Shown: positions 56,601 through 64,000 of the stretch, piece after piece
How positions within the stretch are numbered: position 1 is the stretch's first letter
How the letters are laid out: every line of letters begins with the position of its first letter
NCBI GenBank assembly: GCA_031769625.1
Contig: JAUIMM010000484.1
Span: 434,001-498,000 of the forward strand
Source: Taudactylus pleione
Taxonomy: Eukaryota; Chordata; Amphibia; Anura; Myobatrachidae
Length of the DNA stretch: 64,000 bases
Direction: 5' to 3'
Notes under the pieces: generated by a model
Databases searched by the model: none
Told to the model about the DNA's origin: nothing
Seen by the model: the letters and a program-made list of their open reading frames with translations, nothing else
Made by a program: the position numbers and the translations under genes

Positions 56601-59600
56601 TTACCTTCAAATGCATTTAATTATTCGCACAGTGATGTGAATAGGAGGCACAAGCAGATCTGCCAGATTAAAATGATATGCAGCATGCCTGTATTCTGTG
56701 TGTGACTGCAGGTGTATGTGCATGTGAAATGCTACGTTACAGTGTCACGTTACAGTGTCATAGCCGCTGACACTGTAACTTAGCATTTTGCATGCAGATA
56801 CACCCGCAGTCACACACAGAATATAGGCATGCTGCATATAATTTTAAACGGCAGAAGCAGCTTGTGCCTCCTATTCACATCACTGAAGGTAAAAAGTTGC
56901 ATGAAAAGACGCTTAGCGCTACCGAGTTACATGCAGCTCCCGTGTTATGTGTAGCGTGATTTGTAGCGCATGGAGAATAGATGTATATGGACACATCTGT
57001 ATATTCTTGAAAATACATTGTTTGTTCCTCTTTGTGATTGCGTGGGTTCTTTCTAGGTGCTCTGGTTTCCTGCATAGTGGCAGGTGAATTGGCTGCTGGC
57101 CCAAAAAAACTGACCCCTGTATGTGAGTGTGATAGTGTGTGTGTATGTATGGGAGTATGCTAGTGTGTGTATGTGAGTGTGTGTGTATGTGTATATGTGT
57201 GTTTAGACTGTAAGGGGTAAATTTATTGTGAGAGTTTTTAGAAGTGGAGATGTTGCTCATAGCAACCAATCAGATTCTACTTAACATTTAACTAGCACCT
57301 TCTAGAAGATAATAGCTAGAATCAGATTGGTTGATATGGGCAACATCTCCACTTCTAAAAACTCTCACTTTAGTAAATTTACCCCATAGCTAGAGTAGGA
57401 CTGATGTGACTGACAAATATTCTCTCTGTAGAGCAGACAGTGGGCCTGATTCAGCAAGGATCACAACTGCGAATGTAATAGCGAATACGCACGCAGTCTG
57501 ACTGCGAAGAAATATGCTAATCCTCTGCGATCACTATGCTGTCGCAGCACAACATAAGGATGTCCACTTTACAATACTTAGCAAGCCTGCCAACCCAGCG
57601 GTAACATCCAGTACCATCGCAGCCTCACGCACACTTGCACAAGCTCTGACCTTACTCAGGAGTTGCTAACCTCATGGCATGCTTAGTCACTGCAATCGCA
57701 GTCCCGATCGCAGTGGAGTGTTTGCGCCCTCACACTGCGATGCATACGCATGCGCAGAACGCAACAATCGGCCGATTGCATGCATAATCATAGTTGTGAT
57801 CCTTGCTGAATCAGGCCCAGTGACAACTAGTGGTGAAGCATGAACACTGCAGAAGGATAGCAAACTAATGATATTTACCTCTTTGGCATTGCAGGGGGAA
57901 ATACAAAGAAATGATAATGATATGTAAAATACAAATGATACCTGGCATGCGCGCTCTGATCCTGCCAGGTCTACCATGTACAGCCGGCCCGTGCACACTC
58001 CATCATTGCTCGTCTGCTTTACGGTGACTTGTACAACAGCATGGGAGCGGGATGAGTTCTTATTGGCAGCTGTGGCTGCCTTAGAGCGGCGCTTATTCCC
58101 TTTAGTCAGTAATGCAATGGCCTGAAAAAGAAAGTAATATAGATGCACCAACACTCTTGTGGTTACACAAAACAACTCATAAAGTTATACTTGCCCATGT
58201 GTTATAGCTACAGCAGGGTCACTACACCAGCGACCACATAGTCATGGGCTCTGCTTATTCATTCACACATTAATAGGTTCTGTTCAGACAGCAACACTGT
58301 TTATATTAGTCAGTAATTATATAACCTATTGTCATTTGTATCTCCTTTGTTCAGTGCTGCAGAACCCTTGTGGTGCCTTACAAATAAAAGATAATAATAA
58401 TAATAATAATATAGACAGGGATTATTAGTGGTGGAGCATGGATGCTGCATAAGGGTAGCACAGACTAATGATAGTCACCTCTTCAGGACTGCTGGGGAAG
58501 AACTCAGCGATCCCTTCTATCCTGGTGTTGCCGTAGGAATCCTGTCTAAGGTTCAAACATCTAAAGGACGGTCTTAGAAGATCCCGAACGGTTTCATTGT
58601 AGACCTGCAAATGTAATGAAGGAATAATCACTCTCTGCAATACAAGCACGACAAGTGTATAATCCACATTTATTCTCTGGAAAGGGCTTGTGTCACTTGT
58701 TGTTCTCTAGATGCTGCATATCATAAAGAAAAGTTTTTTCGGGGTCAGTAAATACATGGCAGGGGCTCATCTCAGCTTTCAGTTCTGCATCAGTCCCCAT
58801 ACATTCTCAAAAAAGCAGATTAGGGGGTCTCAGTTGCCCCCTCAAACTTTGTTACGGCACCTTGTGATTGCTAGTTATGACCATTTACATGTTATTATAT
58901 GTAATTATATGGAGGGGGATCGTTTACAGTTGGCTGCATATGTGCGTAGAATGTACATAAGGAGGACACATAAAAAACTTATTTCATGCATTTGTTGGGC
59001 CAGAATCATCTCAACAGGGCCGTAGCTAGGGTAGTGTGGCCGGTGCCATCGCACAAGGCACCGCAGGGCAGGGGGTGCTGTTGGACCTGTCAAATTTTTG
59101 TTTATTATCATTCTTGCTTGTAGATTCCTCTTATTTCATCCCCAGCATCTCCTGACCTCTCCTATCTCTTCCCTGGCCCTTCCCCATGAAGCCATTATGT
59201 CCCTTTGAAAAATGAGGGGGGCGCCAATGCTCTTTCTGGCACAGGGCGCCAAAAAGTCTAGTGACGGCTCTGCATCTCAAGATGCATCCAGCTGAAATAC
59301 AGCATTTACTGCAGGTGTATGCCAGGTGTAATAAGTGTATATAGCGCACAATAACACAGAGATGGTGTAGAGATGTGTATTGATAGTGTTATTAGTATAT
59401 TATAAAGTTGCATTACCCTATTTTTACACAATTAAAAAATGCTTAAGTGGCATGTTCCATATACCGTACACAGATACAGTGATTGCAGATAAAATAAAAT
59501 TATTTTAAATACTCTCTCCTGCCTGTTCCCATCTTGCCAACTCCGCAATCTCTCCCTCTCATCTGGCACTGTCCACTCTACACTAAAGCATGCCCTTATT

Positions 59601-60244
59601 ACCCCCATTATTAAACAACCTACCTTTGATCCTAGCACTCTCTCCATCCACCGACCCATCTATCTCTTCCCTTTTGCCCAGATTCCTTGATTATTGTTTA
59701 CCAGCTTTATTTCCCCCCACTCCCTGCATGACCCATTTCAGTCTGGCTTCCATACTCGCCACTCCACTGAAACTGCCCTGACAAAAATCAGTAATGACCT
59801 CCTTGCTGCCAAATCCAAGGGCCATTACCCTCTGCTCATGCTCCTCAACGTCTCTGCTGCTTTTGACACTGAGGACCACCCTCTTCTCCTGCAAATCCTA
59901 CACTCCCTTGGACACTGCCCTCTCCTGGCTATCCTCCTACCTTTCTGACTGCTCCGTCTCTGTCTCCTCTCATGACTCCACTCCCCCCCTCAATTCCACT
60001 AACAGTAGGTGTCCCCCAAGGTTCTGTTCTTGGACCCCTCCTATTCTCCCTCTATAAATTCTCTTTAGGTGAGCTCATCAGCTCTTTTGGCCTCCAATAT
60101 AATCTCTATGTTGATGATGCTCAGATCTACCTCTCCTCCTCTGACCTCTCCCCCTCTCTTCTCACTCGTATTTCTAACTGTCTCTATGCTATCTGTCCAT
60201 AAAATGCTGCATCCATATAAATAAAGGTTAATAATAATAATAAT

Positions 60245-60287
<43 letters not shown>

Positions 60288-63200
60288 TATGTCACATATT
60301 CCTCACATATTTACCTCAGCATAGGACAATGAAACTGAGAATTTATTCTGCTCTCTCTGCACCTCGATGGTCTTATATAGATCTTTCAGAATGCGAAATA
60401 TCACTCCGGGCTCATGGCCATTGCCCATCATAGTAAAGGTCTTCCCGGTGCCTGTGATAAATATAGAGGTATTAGGCATACATAAGAAGAAAGAATGGCA
60501 GATATGTAATTATGCAATGTGTCATGTCAGTAATGAACAGTGACAGACATCATGTGACTAAACCAATATTCATCAGGATGCTGCTTAAGAACTATGTCTT
60601 GTGCCCTTAATGGATGTTTTCAGTTCAAATGTTCATCTATTATCCTGTATCTGTCATTACTATACTATACTGAGGATTCAGTGCTCAGACCCGGATTGTG
60701 CCATGTACTGTACCTAATGCCTCATTTTCTGGAACCACCTGGATAATTGCACAGCCCGTATGGATACTACTAACTCACAATTACTAATAGTACAGATGGT
60801 CACATGTTTTACCACCACTCATTTCACCAGCTCACTACTTTTACATATACAATATAAACAATTAGACTTATTTATTAATAACATTAATATTACCTGTAGG
60901 GCCATACGCAAAAATAGCAGCACTGTACCCCAAGATGATATCATCCACTAGGTTCTTCATTGTGGACTGATAGACATGCTCCTAAAATGAGACACATTTA
61001 TTGATGATACATAAGCAATCATGAAAATAGTGTAAAAATATGCCCTATACTGAATAAGGAGAAATGACAATGGCTGATGCTACAGTCACATATGATGATA
61101 AATTGTTCTCACACACTAGCTTACTCCCTTACAAGATGCAGTAAGAGCAGCGCTATCATATGTATAATGGGTGTAGGGTGTGTGGTGCACATGGGCACCT
61201 GAATCCAGGCGGGCCCACACCGCACTCCATACACCCATTGTATGTACTTACCATACAGCTGCCTCAAAAAAAAATCTACATTGTGGTGCCATTTTCCCAG
61301 AGAGATACAGTATGTCTGTACAATAAGCCCTGGCACAGTACCAGAGACTACACCTTGCGTACAATGGTTGGGAGGGGGACCCGTTCAGAGACTGCACACA
61401 GGAACCCTTGTCACATAAGATGTCCCTGAGTACTGTATTATATATATTATTAACTTTTATTATTCTTTGTAAATAGTTCAGGATTACAATCACCTGGGTA
61501 GCTGCTTGATCAAACACCTCATTAAAGGTGAATGTCCTCTCCCTGGTCCTGCAGCAACGCAGGACATCATCAGGATCCTCGCCAGGGTCCTGCAGTAGTA
61601 CTGTCTGTAAGGAAAGAGAAGACATGTTCACTATATGTCACCAGGTCCTACAAGCAACTCTGCAGCTGGAGCAGATCTTAAGTCCCATTTATAGTAATGG
61701 ATAAAAGCAAAGTCACATATGGGAACGTGATCTGGAAGTATAGTCATATTTATCAGCATCTCAGCACAATTTCCAGGAACATTTTGCTGATGTCTATATA
61801 AAATCTTCTAGTCACTGGTTCTTAGGCCCTTAAGACACAGAATGGTCTAATTCAGTGGTTCCCAAACTTTTTTGAATCATGGCGCCCTAGAGCATCAGCA
61901 TTGCTTTCACGGCCCCCCTAAACCAAACATTTGTTGTCGAGAAATTCAGTAAAAATTTAGTAAAGTGAAGTCAATTATGCTACCTGTCATCCTTAGGTTA
62001 ATTTATGTGGTTGTGGACAGGTTTGAGCTTCTGTTTGCCCACATGTTTACATTACATTGACCATAAATAATTTGATTTGGTGCTGGACCACCAACCTGAG
62101 GCACCCCTGCAAGTGTCCTGAGGCACTCCAGGGTGCCACGGCACGCAGTTTGGGAACCACTGGTCTAACTCATAAGCCTGGGGGTCTGTCCAACTGTGAG
62201 ACATATTATAATAACTTATTGGATTGTGCCTCAAGTGGGTTGCCCCCTTTTGTGTAACTACAAGTCTTAGCATACCCTCTTTATTAAAGGGAAATGCCAT
62301 TAGTTACTGCCCATAAAATATGTGCATGACAAATATCCCTACTGAACCGAGAGCCCTGGATAGGGCAGATAGGGTGAGATGGAAGATATTATCCGGCCTC
62401 TCTGCAGTATAAACATAGACACATCTTCTCCTCACACTAACTTCATAGGATATAGCAAAAGCAGGTGCTGTAAGACCACGCAGACCAATAGGAAGCCATA
62501 ATGAAAGAGATCACCACTTTTTACTGATCTGTGGGGTCACATCCCTATATGACAAACATATTTAACTGGCTAGTAAGAGTGAGGAGCAGTAGGGATGGCC
62601 ATCGATATGGTTACCATTGATGGCAAATTATAAAGTGACCATCGATGGTGATCAACTATGCAATGGATGACAATCGGTGGCTTCACCAAACAATGGTCAT
62701 CCCTATTCCATGACTGACTAGACTATGGGCCAATCAGAGCTGGGGGGCGTGGCTTTGCGGGTGTTGGGGGCGGAGCTATGCACAGTGTCCCGTCACCTTG
62801 AAAAAAAAATGACTATTCAGTTATGTTCTTCCATCGATGGAGGGAGACCATCTGGTTCTCCCCCTTCGGTGGGAAAAACATTCAACATCGGCCATAAACC
62901 ATCGATGATTATGAATCATGAATGGTCGATGGCCATCCATAAGGAGCAGCTTAGGAGCCTTGCAAAGGTGTTTTGCAGCACGCCCAGCATTTGCACAGTC
63001 CATGATTTCCCCATTTCTTATGCACAGAGAGGTAACACCTGGCACTGGTTATTACTCTAAATTGCTTATGGGTATAAGGGGACTGTGGATAGCGTTCAAC
63101 CTCTGAAACACAAAGCAAAACATTTTCTTTTTATCATATTATAAACATAGATATATATATACAAAGTGAAAAATTAATTAAACAAAATAAATTTAGGAAT

Positions 63201-63375
63201 AATATATTGGTAAAAAAATATTTTATAATTAACTGTTAAATGTTAAACTAATTCAGTTGCTTAAACTAAAATAATGTTATTAGCATTTTCTTACCTGCGG
63301 CCCGAGCTGGCGTATAATGCATCGGGCGCTGCTCTTAGTCTCTGTCCTATTAAATGGACGGATGCGCAGAGCGAC
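47583..63375 (-). CDS. kif19-like: KIF19-like kinesin-8 family motor, split gene (partial)
   Basis: Eight exons (63375 down to 54348) encode about 330 residues of a kinesin motor. All splice sites are GT-AG and the phases agree. The P-loop is GPTGTGKT, switch I NKNSSRSH, switch II DLAGSER. The [11 protein letters not shown] segment followed by an FxFNEVFD-type block matches vertebrate KIF19 much better than KIF18. KIF19 is a plus-end-directed, microtubule-depolymerising motor of motile cilia; that role is known for the family, not shown here. The first ~15 residues lie beyond 64000. Tail exons follow in duplicated blocks to 47583, and the 3' end is unknown. Several motor positions differ from consensus (LALRN, KLTWLL, ALSGRS), so it may be a fast-evolving paralogue. 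Confidence 0.88.
47888..49294. mobile_element. Composite hAT-like element (CAGRGCCGYAACTAG ends)
   Basis: Left end CAGAGCCGCAACTAGAC; right end, read inward, CAGGGCCGTAACTAGGGGG. TTATGG lies next to both ends (six of an expected eight bases). A GGCCTGATTCAGAG-family MITE is nested at 48104-48630. It is intronic with respect to block 3 of the kinesin tail. Confidence 0.6.
48104..48630. mobile_element. MITE, GGCCTGATTCAG family, subtype with TTGGATCGCAG
   Basis: The ends GGGCCTGATTCAGCTTGG and AGTGAATCAGGCCC are flanked by ATA (48101-48103, 48631-48633). The interior (GCGATCGCAGT, GTGCATGGCTGTTAGC) is shared with 57442-57818. Confidence 0.82.
49455..49511 (-). pseudogene. Degenerate PAHKDHK-type exon, block 3
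   Basis: It aligns in position and partly in sequence with 51192-51261 (GGACAACAGGCTCAGTTCCA against the GGACAAAGC...AGTTCCAG part). In the phase left by the preceding VKAHH exon it meets a stop, so it is probably skipped or decayed. Confidence 0.5.
49891..49974 (-). CDS. kif19-like: Kinesin tail exon, block 3, VKAHH type
   Basis: This 84-bp exon (28 codons, phase 0-0) encodes [18 protein letters not shown] and is nearly identical to 52100-52183. Confidence 0.68.
50737..50926 (-). CDS. kif19-like: Kinesin tail exon, block 2, four 14-residue repeats
   Basis: This 190-bp exon (phase 2 to 0) is open throughout: ASLHKLSP, then four units of the [11 protein letters not shown] type. It has five fewer units than block 1. 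The flanking intron sequence is alignable between blocks. Confidence 0.8.
51192..51261 (-). CDS. kif19-like: Kinesin tail exon, block 2, PAHKDHK type
   Basis: This 70-bp exon (phase 1 to 2) is almost identical to 53194-53263, encoding the same [17 protein letters not shown] with SS in place of RS near the end. Confidence 0.78.
51572..51659 (-). CDS. kif19-like: Kinesin tail exon, block 2, VERNR type
   Basis: This 88-bp exon (phase 0 to 1) encodes [18 protein letters not shown]. It is a close copy of 53574-53661, displaced by 2002 bp. Splice sites are intact. Confidence 0.78.
51779..52069. mobile_element. Palindromic MITE (GGGCCTATTCATCAA)
   Basis: The left end GGGGCCTATTCATCAACTGA and the right end TTTGATGAATAGGTCCC are inverted. 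The inner arms GGTAACCATGCAGAAATGC and complement extend the hairpin. It sits within duplicated kinesin intron DNA. Confidence 0.82.
52100..52183 (-). CDS. kif19-like: Kinesin tail exon, VKAHH type, orphan
   Basis: This 84-bp exon (28 codons, phase 0-0) encodes [18 protein letters not shown]. It is homologous to the VERNR exon but has a symmetric phase. No PAHKDHK or repeat exon follows it before the next block; a MITE (51779-52069) lies there instead. Confidence 0.7.
52532..52931 (-). CDS. kif19-like: Kinesin tail exon, block 1, nine 14-residue repeats
   Basis: This 400-bp exon (phase 2 to 0) is fully open. After ALLPKLSS it consists of nine units of consensus [14 protein letters not shown], encoded by a 42-bp minisatellite. 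Because 42 is a multiple of three, unit number can change without breaking the frame. Substitutions are mostly conservative (Ile/Val, Lys/Arg), which suggests constraint. The function is unknown; repeated proline-bracketed basic motifs could be binding sites. Confidence 0.82.
53194..53263 (-). CDS. kif19-like: Kinesin tail exon, block 1, PAHKDHK type
   Basis: This 70-bp exon (phase 1 to 2) encodes [18 protein letters not shown], then PKRRS. The phase agrees with both neighbours. It is low-complexity, basic and serine-rich. A near-identical copy lies about 2 kb downstream at 51192-51261. Confidence 0.8.
53574..53661 (-). CDS. kif19-like: Kinesin tail exon, block 1, VERNR type
   Basis: This 88-bp exon (phase 0 to 1) begins [18 protein letters not shown]. 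It follows a CTTCCTCCTGCAG acceptor. Its position directly after the neck linker fits the neck coil. Homologues are at 52100-52183, 51572-51659 and 49891-49974. Confidence 0.8.
53694..54035. mobile_element. MITE (TGCTGGGTACACACTGG) with TTA duplication
   Basis: The ends TGCTGGGTACACACTGGCCG and GATGCGTACCCACCT are loosely inverted, and TTA lies on both sides (53691-53693, 54036-54038). The paralogous intron positions at about 50002 and 52208 read AGAGAGTTAGTTACTGGGC without the insert, which confirms the insertion and its 3-bp duplication. Confidence 0.85.
54348..54470 (-). CDS. kif19-like: Kinesin exon: end of motor and neck linker
   Basis: This 123-bp exon (41 codons, phase 0-0) encodes [19 protein letters not shown], then [19 protein letters not shown], matching the final motor helix and neck linker of KIF19. 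The usual DSLGGN is altered to GALSGR. Confidence 0.92.
54794..55250. repeat. Nested palindromic repeat
   Basis: Inverted arms (CAGGGGCTTATTA with TAAGTAAGCCCCTG, and TCAGTTCACTGACGGCAGCC with GGCTGCCGTCAGTGAACTGA) enclose GC-rich DNA. A related CCCTGCACCCATTATA segment occurs at 61163-61245. Confidence 0.65.
55520..55663 (-). CDS. kif19-like: Kinesin exon: loop 12 and alpha-5
   Basis: This 144-bp exon (48 codons, phase 0-0) encodes [15 protein letters not shown] and [12 protein letters not shown]. The family consensus has Gly in LALGN and Arg in KLTRLL; here they are Arg and Trp. Both lie in the microtubule-facing part. The rest matches KIF19 well. Confidence 0.93.
55700..57200. other. Kinesin intron with repeat fragments
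   Basis: No exon was recognised between 55663 and 57942. The intron holds a CAGGGCCGTAACTAG half-element at 56373, a palindrome at 56690-56830 (GTGTGACTGCAGGTGTATG and complement) and a GTGT-rich tract at 57120-57205. Confidence 0.5.
57214..57385. mobile_element. MITE, GGGGTAAATTTACTAAG family, copy 3
   Basis: The ends GGGGTAAATTTATTGTGAG and CTCACTTTAGTAAATTTACC are inverted. The interior GAAGTGGAGATGTTGCTCAT and its complement match copy 2 at 25678-25843. Confidence 0.88.
57442..57818. mobile_element. MITE, GGCCTGATTCAG family, subtype with AAGGATCAC
   Basis: The ends GGGCCTGATTCAGCAAGGAT and ATCCTTGCTGAATCAGGCCC are exact complements, with AGT on both sides (57439-57441, 57819-57821). 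It lies in the kinesin intron, 120 bp from an exon. Confidence 0.88.
57942..58121 (-). CDS. kif19-like: Kinesin exon: switch I and switch II
   Basis: This 180-bp exon (60 codons, phase 0-0) encodes [15 protein letters not shown], switch [11 protein letters not shown] and, after a short loop, [14 protein letters not shown] with switch II. All nucleotide-sensing residues are intact. Confidence 0.95.
58340..58412 (+). mobile_element. L2-type LINE 3' tail
   Basis: AGTGCTGCAGAACCC, then GTGGTGCCTTACAAATAAAAG, then (ATA)n resembles the conserved 3' end of vertebrate L2 elements, which terminate in short A/T repeats. Confidence 0.6.
58479..58604 (-). CDS. kif19-like: Kinesin exon: [10 protein letters not shown] segment
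   Basis: This 126-bp exon (42 codons, phase 0-0) encodes [13 protein letters not shown], the conserved E-(V/I)YNE-x-(I/V)RDLL block, then [14 protein letters not shown] with the loop-8 region. It ends SSPEE. Confidence 0.94.
59015..59272. mobile_element. hAT-type MITE with 8-bp target duplication
   Basis: The ends CAGGGCCGTAGCTAGGG and GTCTAGTGACGGCTCTG are inverted. CATCTCAA flanks it perfectly at 59007-59014 and 59273-59280. The ends match those of the 47888-49294 composite. Confidence 0.93.
59505..60230 (+). mobile_element. L2-type LINE, 3' fragment of reverse transcriptase
   Basis: Bases 59505-59700 encode a degraded fingers region (an [16 protein letters not shown] segment). 59694-59948 has [15 protein letters not shown] and LNVSAAFDT, and 59972-60202 has [15 protein letters not shown] and the catalytic box [10 protein letters not shown]. 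These are the RT blocks of the L2/CR1 clade, with Val in place of the usual Ala in the YADD box. Frameshifts separate the pieces. It lies antisense inside a kinesin intron, 85 bp from the P-loop exon, and ends in a TAA microsatellite. Confidence 0.93.
60222..60290. repeat. TAA microsatellite at LINE 3' end
   Basis: (AAT)n with one GTT interruption follows ATAAAGGTT, the usual kind of L2 terminus. Confidence 0.95.
60315..60451 (-). CDS. kif19-like: Kinesin exon: P-loop
   Basis: This 137-bp exon (phase 1 to 0) completes GPTGTGKT and continues [16 protein letters not shown], ending SLSYAE. The Lys and Thr that bind ATP phosphate and magnesium are present. Confidence 0.94.
60894..60981 (-). CDS. 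kif19-like: Kinesin exon: helix before P-loop
   Basis: This 88-bp exon (phase 0 to 1) encodes [12 protein letters not shown], then [12 protein letters not shown], leading directly into the P-loop, whose glycine codon is split by the intron. Confidence 0.93.
61494..61604 (-). CDS. kif19-like: Kinesin exon: DPGEDPDD segment
   Basis: This 111-bp exon (37 codons, phase 0-0) begins [13 protein letters not shown] and ends FDQAATQ. The acidic DPxEDPDD motif and the following Arg-rich stretch before the F-x-FD block are the features that point to KIF19 within kinesin-8. Confidence 0.92.
61853..62162. mobile_element. hAT-type non-autonomous element (CAGTGGTTCCCAAAC), copy 2
   Basis: Same ends and interior as 32824-33164. 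GTCTAATT and GTCTAACT flank it (61845-61852, 62163-62170), an 8-bp duplication with one mismatch. Length is 310 bp. Confidence 0.92.
62588..62944. mobile_element. MITE (GGGATGGCCATCGAT ends)
   Basis: The left end AGGGATGGCCATCGAT and the right end GTCGATGGCCATCC are inverted, and CCATCGATG motifs recur inside. An inner segment (ATCAGAGCTGGGGGGCGTGG) looks unrelated. Confidence 0.6.
63295..63375 (-). CDS. kif19-like: Kinesin exon: motor beta-1 strand
   Basis: This 81-bp exon (27 codons, phase 0 at both ends) starts after a TTCCTTATTTCACAG acceptor and ends at CAG before GTAAGA. It encodes [12 protein letters not shown], the first motor strand with the conserved RxRP nucleotide-base contact, and ends RQLGPQ. 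Confidence 0.92.
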
Positions 63376-63977
63376 CTGTGAAATAAGGAAACATACATAA
63401 GAATAATGCAGAATTATTAAGACTAAGGTAATCTCCCAAACCAGCCTATTCTGTTCCGAAAGAAAAGAAAATTGTCTTGGTCTGACTTGGTTATGTGTAA
63501 TAAATAAAGGACTATTTTACTGCTGAAGCCAGTTGTACAATTCCAAACAGTGAAGGAGGGTGTCCCAGTGGTACTGAACCAAATCCTGACATTTTAACCT
63601 TAAAATAGGGTTTTTCCCCAACTTTTCACTTTTTCAAAATGCTTGCATTAACACCTATACAGAATTAATAATCGATAACTGGACGGCTAATCAATAGGAC
63701 AATTTTTTTTTTTTTAACACTCAAATTTGACTTTTACACTCGAAAACGGGTTTTCAGACCTAATGGAATTTTCCCCATAGTGGCTAAAACAAAAACCACT
63801 AATATAAAGCAAAGCAAAACAGTGATATAGATGCACTTCCCTTTGTATAACAGCATTTCACAATATTTTTGCTTTTATTTTACATAATTTGAAATCAAAA
63901 CCTTACATAATAATTAGAAAGTCTGGAAAGCTACTAAGCAAAACACAGATTAATACTCCATAGTAAATAGTATAAAT
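63376..63977. other. Kinesin intron, unassigned
   Basis: AT-rich intron upstream of the first motor exon seen. No further exon was recognised; the initiating exon must lie beyond the window. Confidence 0.5.
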
Positions 63978-64000
63978 TAGGGGTGAGCGGGTTCGGATTT
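63978..64000. mobile_element. hAT terminus at window edge
   Basis: TAGGGGTGAGCGGGTTCGG matches the right terminus of the hAT copy (complement of 43845-43862). Another element of this family begins here and continues outside the window. Confidence 0.7.

Overview
The window looks like intergenic and intronic DNA from a large, transposon-rich vertebrate genome. An anuran amphibian is the most likely source; this is an inference from an intron-split KIF19-like kinesin, a class I (gamma/epsilon-like) endogenous retrovirus, L2-type LINE remnants, BED-finger hAT transposons and very many palindromic MITEs. No bacterial operons, CRISPR arrays or structural RNA genes were seen.

Layout. 1-2990: rearranged fold-back remnants of a hAT transposon with a ~155-bp tandem array. 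2994-6855: MITEs and unassigned DNA. 6856-20775: a decayed endogenous retrovirus, + strand, with two TG...CA LTRs (1009 and 944 bp), a tRNA-Pro-like primer binding site, a gag matrix remnant, a pol gene from the end of RT through RNase H and integrase, and env fragments. It lacks most of gag, protease and the RT catalytic core. Three later insertions cut it: a fold-back element (10591-11492), a 3.1-kb composite with 8-bp target duplications (12148-15278) and a related solo LTR (17950-18948). 20785-37909: MITEs, hAT-type non-autonomous elements, minisatellites (31-bp and 40-bp) and unassigned DNA. 37910-43862: a fuller copy of the same hAT transposon on the - strand, with BED finger, core and C-terminal dimerisation region, broken by frameshifts and an in-frame stop, plus a 1.6-kb array of 50-bp units.

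47583-63375 holds the only clear host gene: a KIF19-like kinesin-8 family member on the - strand. Eight exons with matching splice phases encode almost the whole motor domain (about 330 residues). They are followed by a tail built from duplicated exon blocks. Each block carries a small basic exon, a PAHKDHK-type exon and an exon made of 14-residue repeats (9, 4 and 1 units in successive blocks). The first exon(s) lie beyond base 64000. The end of the gene was not identified.

The most interesting local biology is the modular, frame-preserving expansion of this kinesin tail, and the fold-back elements flanked by unusually long target duplications.
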